Source: Verrucomicrobiota bacterium (GTDB lineage: Bacteria > Verrucomicrobiota > Lentisphaeria > Oligosphaerales > Oligosphaeraceae). From it: a stretch of 6,558 nucleotides of DNA. This document shows positions 6,459 through 6,558 of this stretch, one piece after another. Below the pieces are notes generated by a model that was not told the DNA's origin, searched no databases, and saw only the letters and a program-made list of their open reading frames with translations. The DNA lies in NCBI GenBank assembly GCA_022709995.1, contig JAKLHU010000128.1, forward strand, positions 1 to 6,558, written 5' to 3'. Position 1 is the first letter of the stretch. Every line of letters starts with the position of its first letter. The position numbers and the translations under genes were made by a program.

Positions 6459-6477
6459 GGGCATGCAGCAGATGCCC
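6459..6477. repeat. Perfect six-base hairpin downstream of the R-M operon
   Basis: GGGCAT (6459-6464) and ATGCCC (6472-6477) flank a GCAGCAG loop, about 90 bases after the endonuclease stop. There is no T-run on either side, so it is not a canonical terminator. On the reverse strand it falls inside a short stop-free stretch that may be a gene remnant. Confidence 0.3.
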
Positions 6478-6516
6478 ATGACGCGATTAACGGCAGTAAC
6501 ACCCTTCGTTTTATCA

Positions 6517-6542
6517 GCAGATTACGCTAATGAACGCAGATT
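6517..6542. repeat. GCAGATT-type intergenic direct repeat
   Basis: GCAGATT occurs at 6517-6523 and 6536-6542, 19 bases apart, within GCAGATTACGC...AACGCAGATTTT. The reverse reads as AATCTGCGTT...GCGTAATCTGC. From memory, this 'AATCTGCGTAATCTGC' family of short repeats is widespread between genes in Planctomycetes, Verrucomicrobia and Lentisphaerae. Function is unknown. Confidence 0.45.
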
Positions 6543-6544
6543 TT

Positions 6545-6558
6545 CAAGGCGCGCCTTG
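6545..6558. repeat. Perfect 14-base palindrome at the window edge
   Basis: CAAGGCGCGCCTTG is self-complementary over all 14 bases and directly follows TTTT and the GCAGATT repeat. It is cut off by the window end, so it may extend. It could be a repeat end or a protein-binding site. Confidence 0.4.

Noticed and set aside
6530..6558. ATG-initiated forward frame running off the window end
   Set aside because: No ribosome binding site, and it lies on the GCAGATT repeat and palindrome, so a gene start is unlikely.

Overview
The window reads as chromosome from a free-living or gut-type bacterium of the PVC superphylum, most likely Lentisphaerota or a relative. This is inference from gene content: (i) the end of a large beta-helix/'choice-of-anchor Q' style surface protein with Ig-like modules and a C-terminal domain carrying 'GWNAICLPF' and 'GRAYWIY'; (ii) a stand-alone methyltransferase corrinoid protein; (iii) a sugar isomerase / Gfo-Idh-MocA oxidoreductase pair fused into one chain; (iv) a GCAGATT-type intergenic repeat at the right end. 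No rRNA, tRNA, CRISPR array or transposase gene is visible.

Layout. 2-1417 (+) is the 3' part of a surface/adhesin-like gene whose start lies outside the window. It converges on 1490-2110 (-), a cobalamin-binding corrinoid protein with an intact DxHxxG motif but no methyltransferase partner in view. The 264-base gap 2111-2374 is a divergent control region with overlapping candidate -10 elements for the two strands and no recognisable cobalamin riboswitch. 2375-4249 (+) encodes a 624-residue two-domain enzyme: an N-terminal AP-endonuclease-2/xylose-isomerase-like TIM barrel and a C-terminal NAD(P)-dependent Gfo/Idh/MocA dehydrogenase.

The right third is a compact type II restriction-modification operon, 4444-6367 (+). 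The first gene is a beta-class (TSPPYW) DNA methyltransferase carrying a C-terminal staphylococcal-nuclease-like (SNase) domain that appears to have lost several catalytic and metal-binding residues. The second gene overlaps it by 8 bases and is a MjaI-family restriction endonuclease. MjaI cuts CTAG. The whole 6.56-kb window contains a single CTAG (413-416), and none lies in the R-M operon. The operon is visibly less GC-rich at third codon positions than the isomerase/dehydrogenase gene beside it, consistent with separate acquisition.

How the genes work together: the methyltransferase and endonuclease form a defence pair, expressed methylase first. The fusion enzyme probably performs consecutive redox and isomerisation/elimination steps on a sugar or cyclitol. 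The corrinoid protein would carry methyl groups between a methyltransferase encoded elsewhere and a corrinoid:carrier methyltransferase. The surface protein is unrelated to these. The most interesting point is the methyltransferase with its degenerate SNase tail, and its possible use of that OB-fold for DNA targeting or control.
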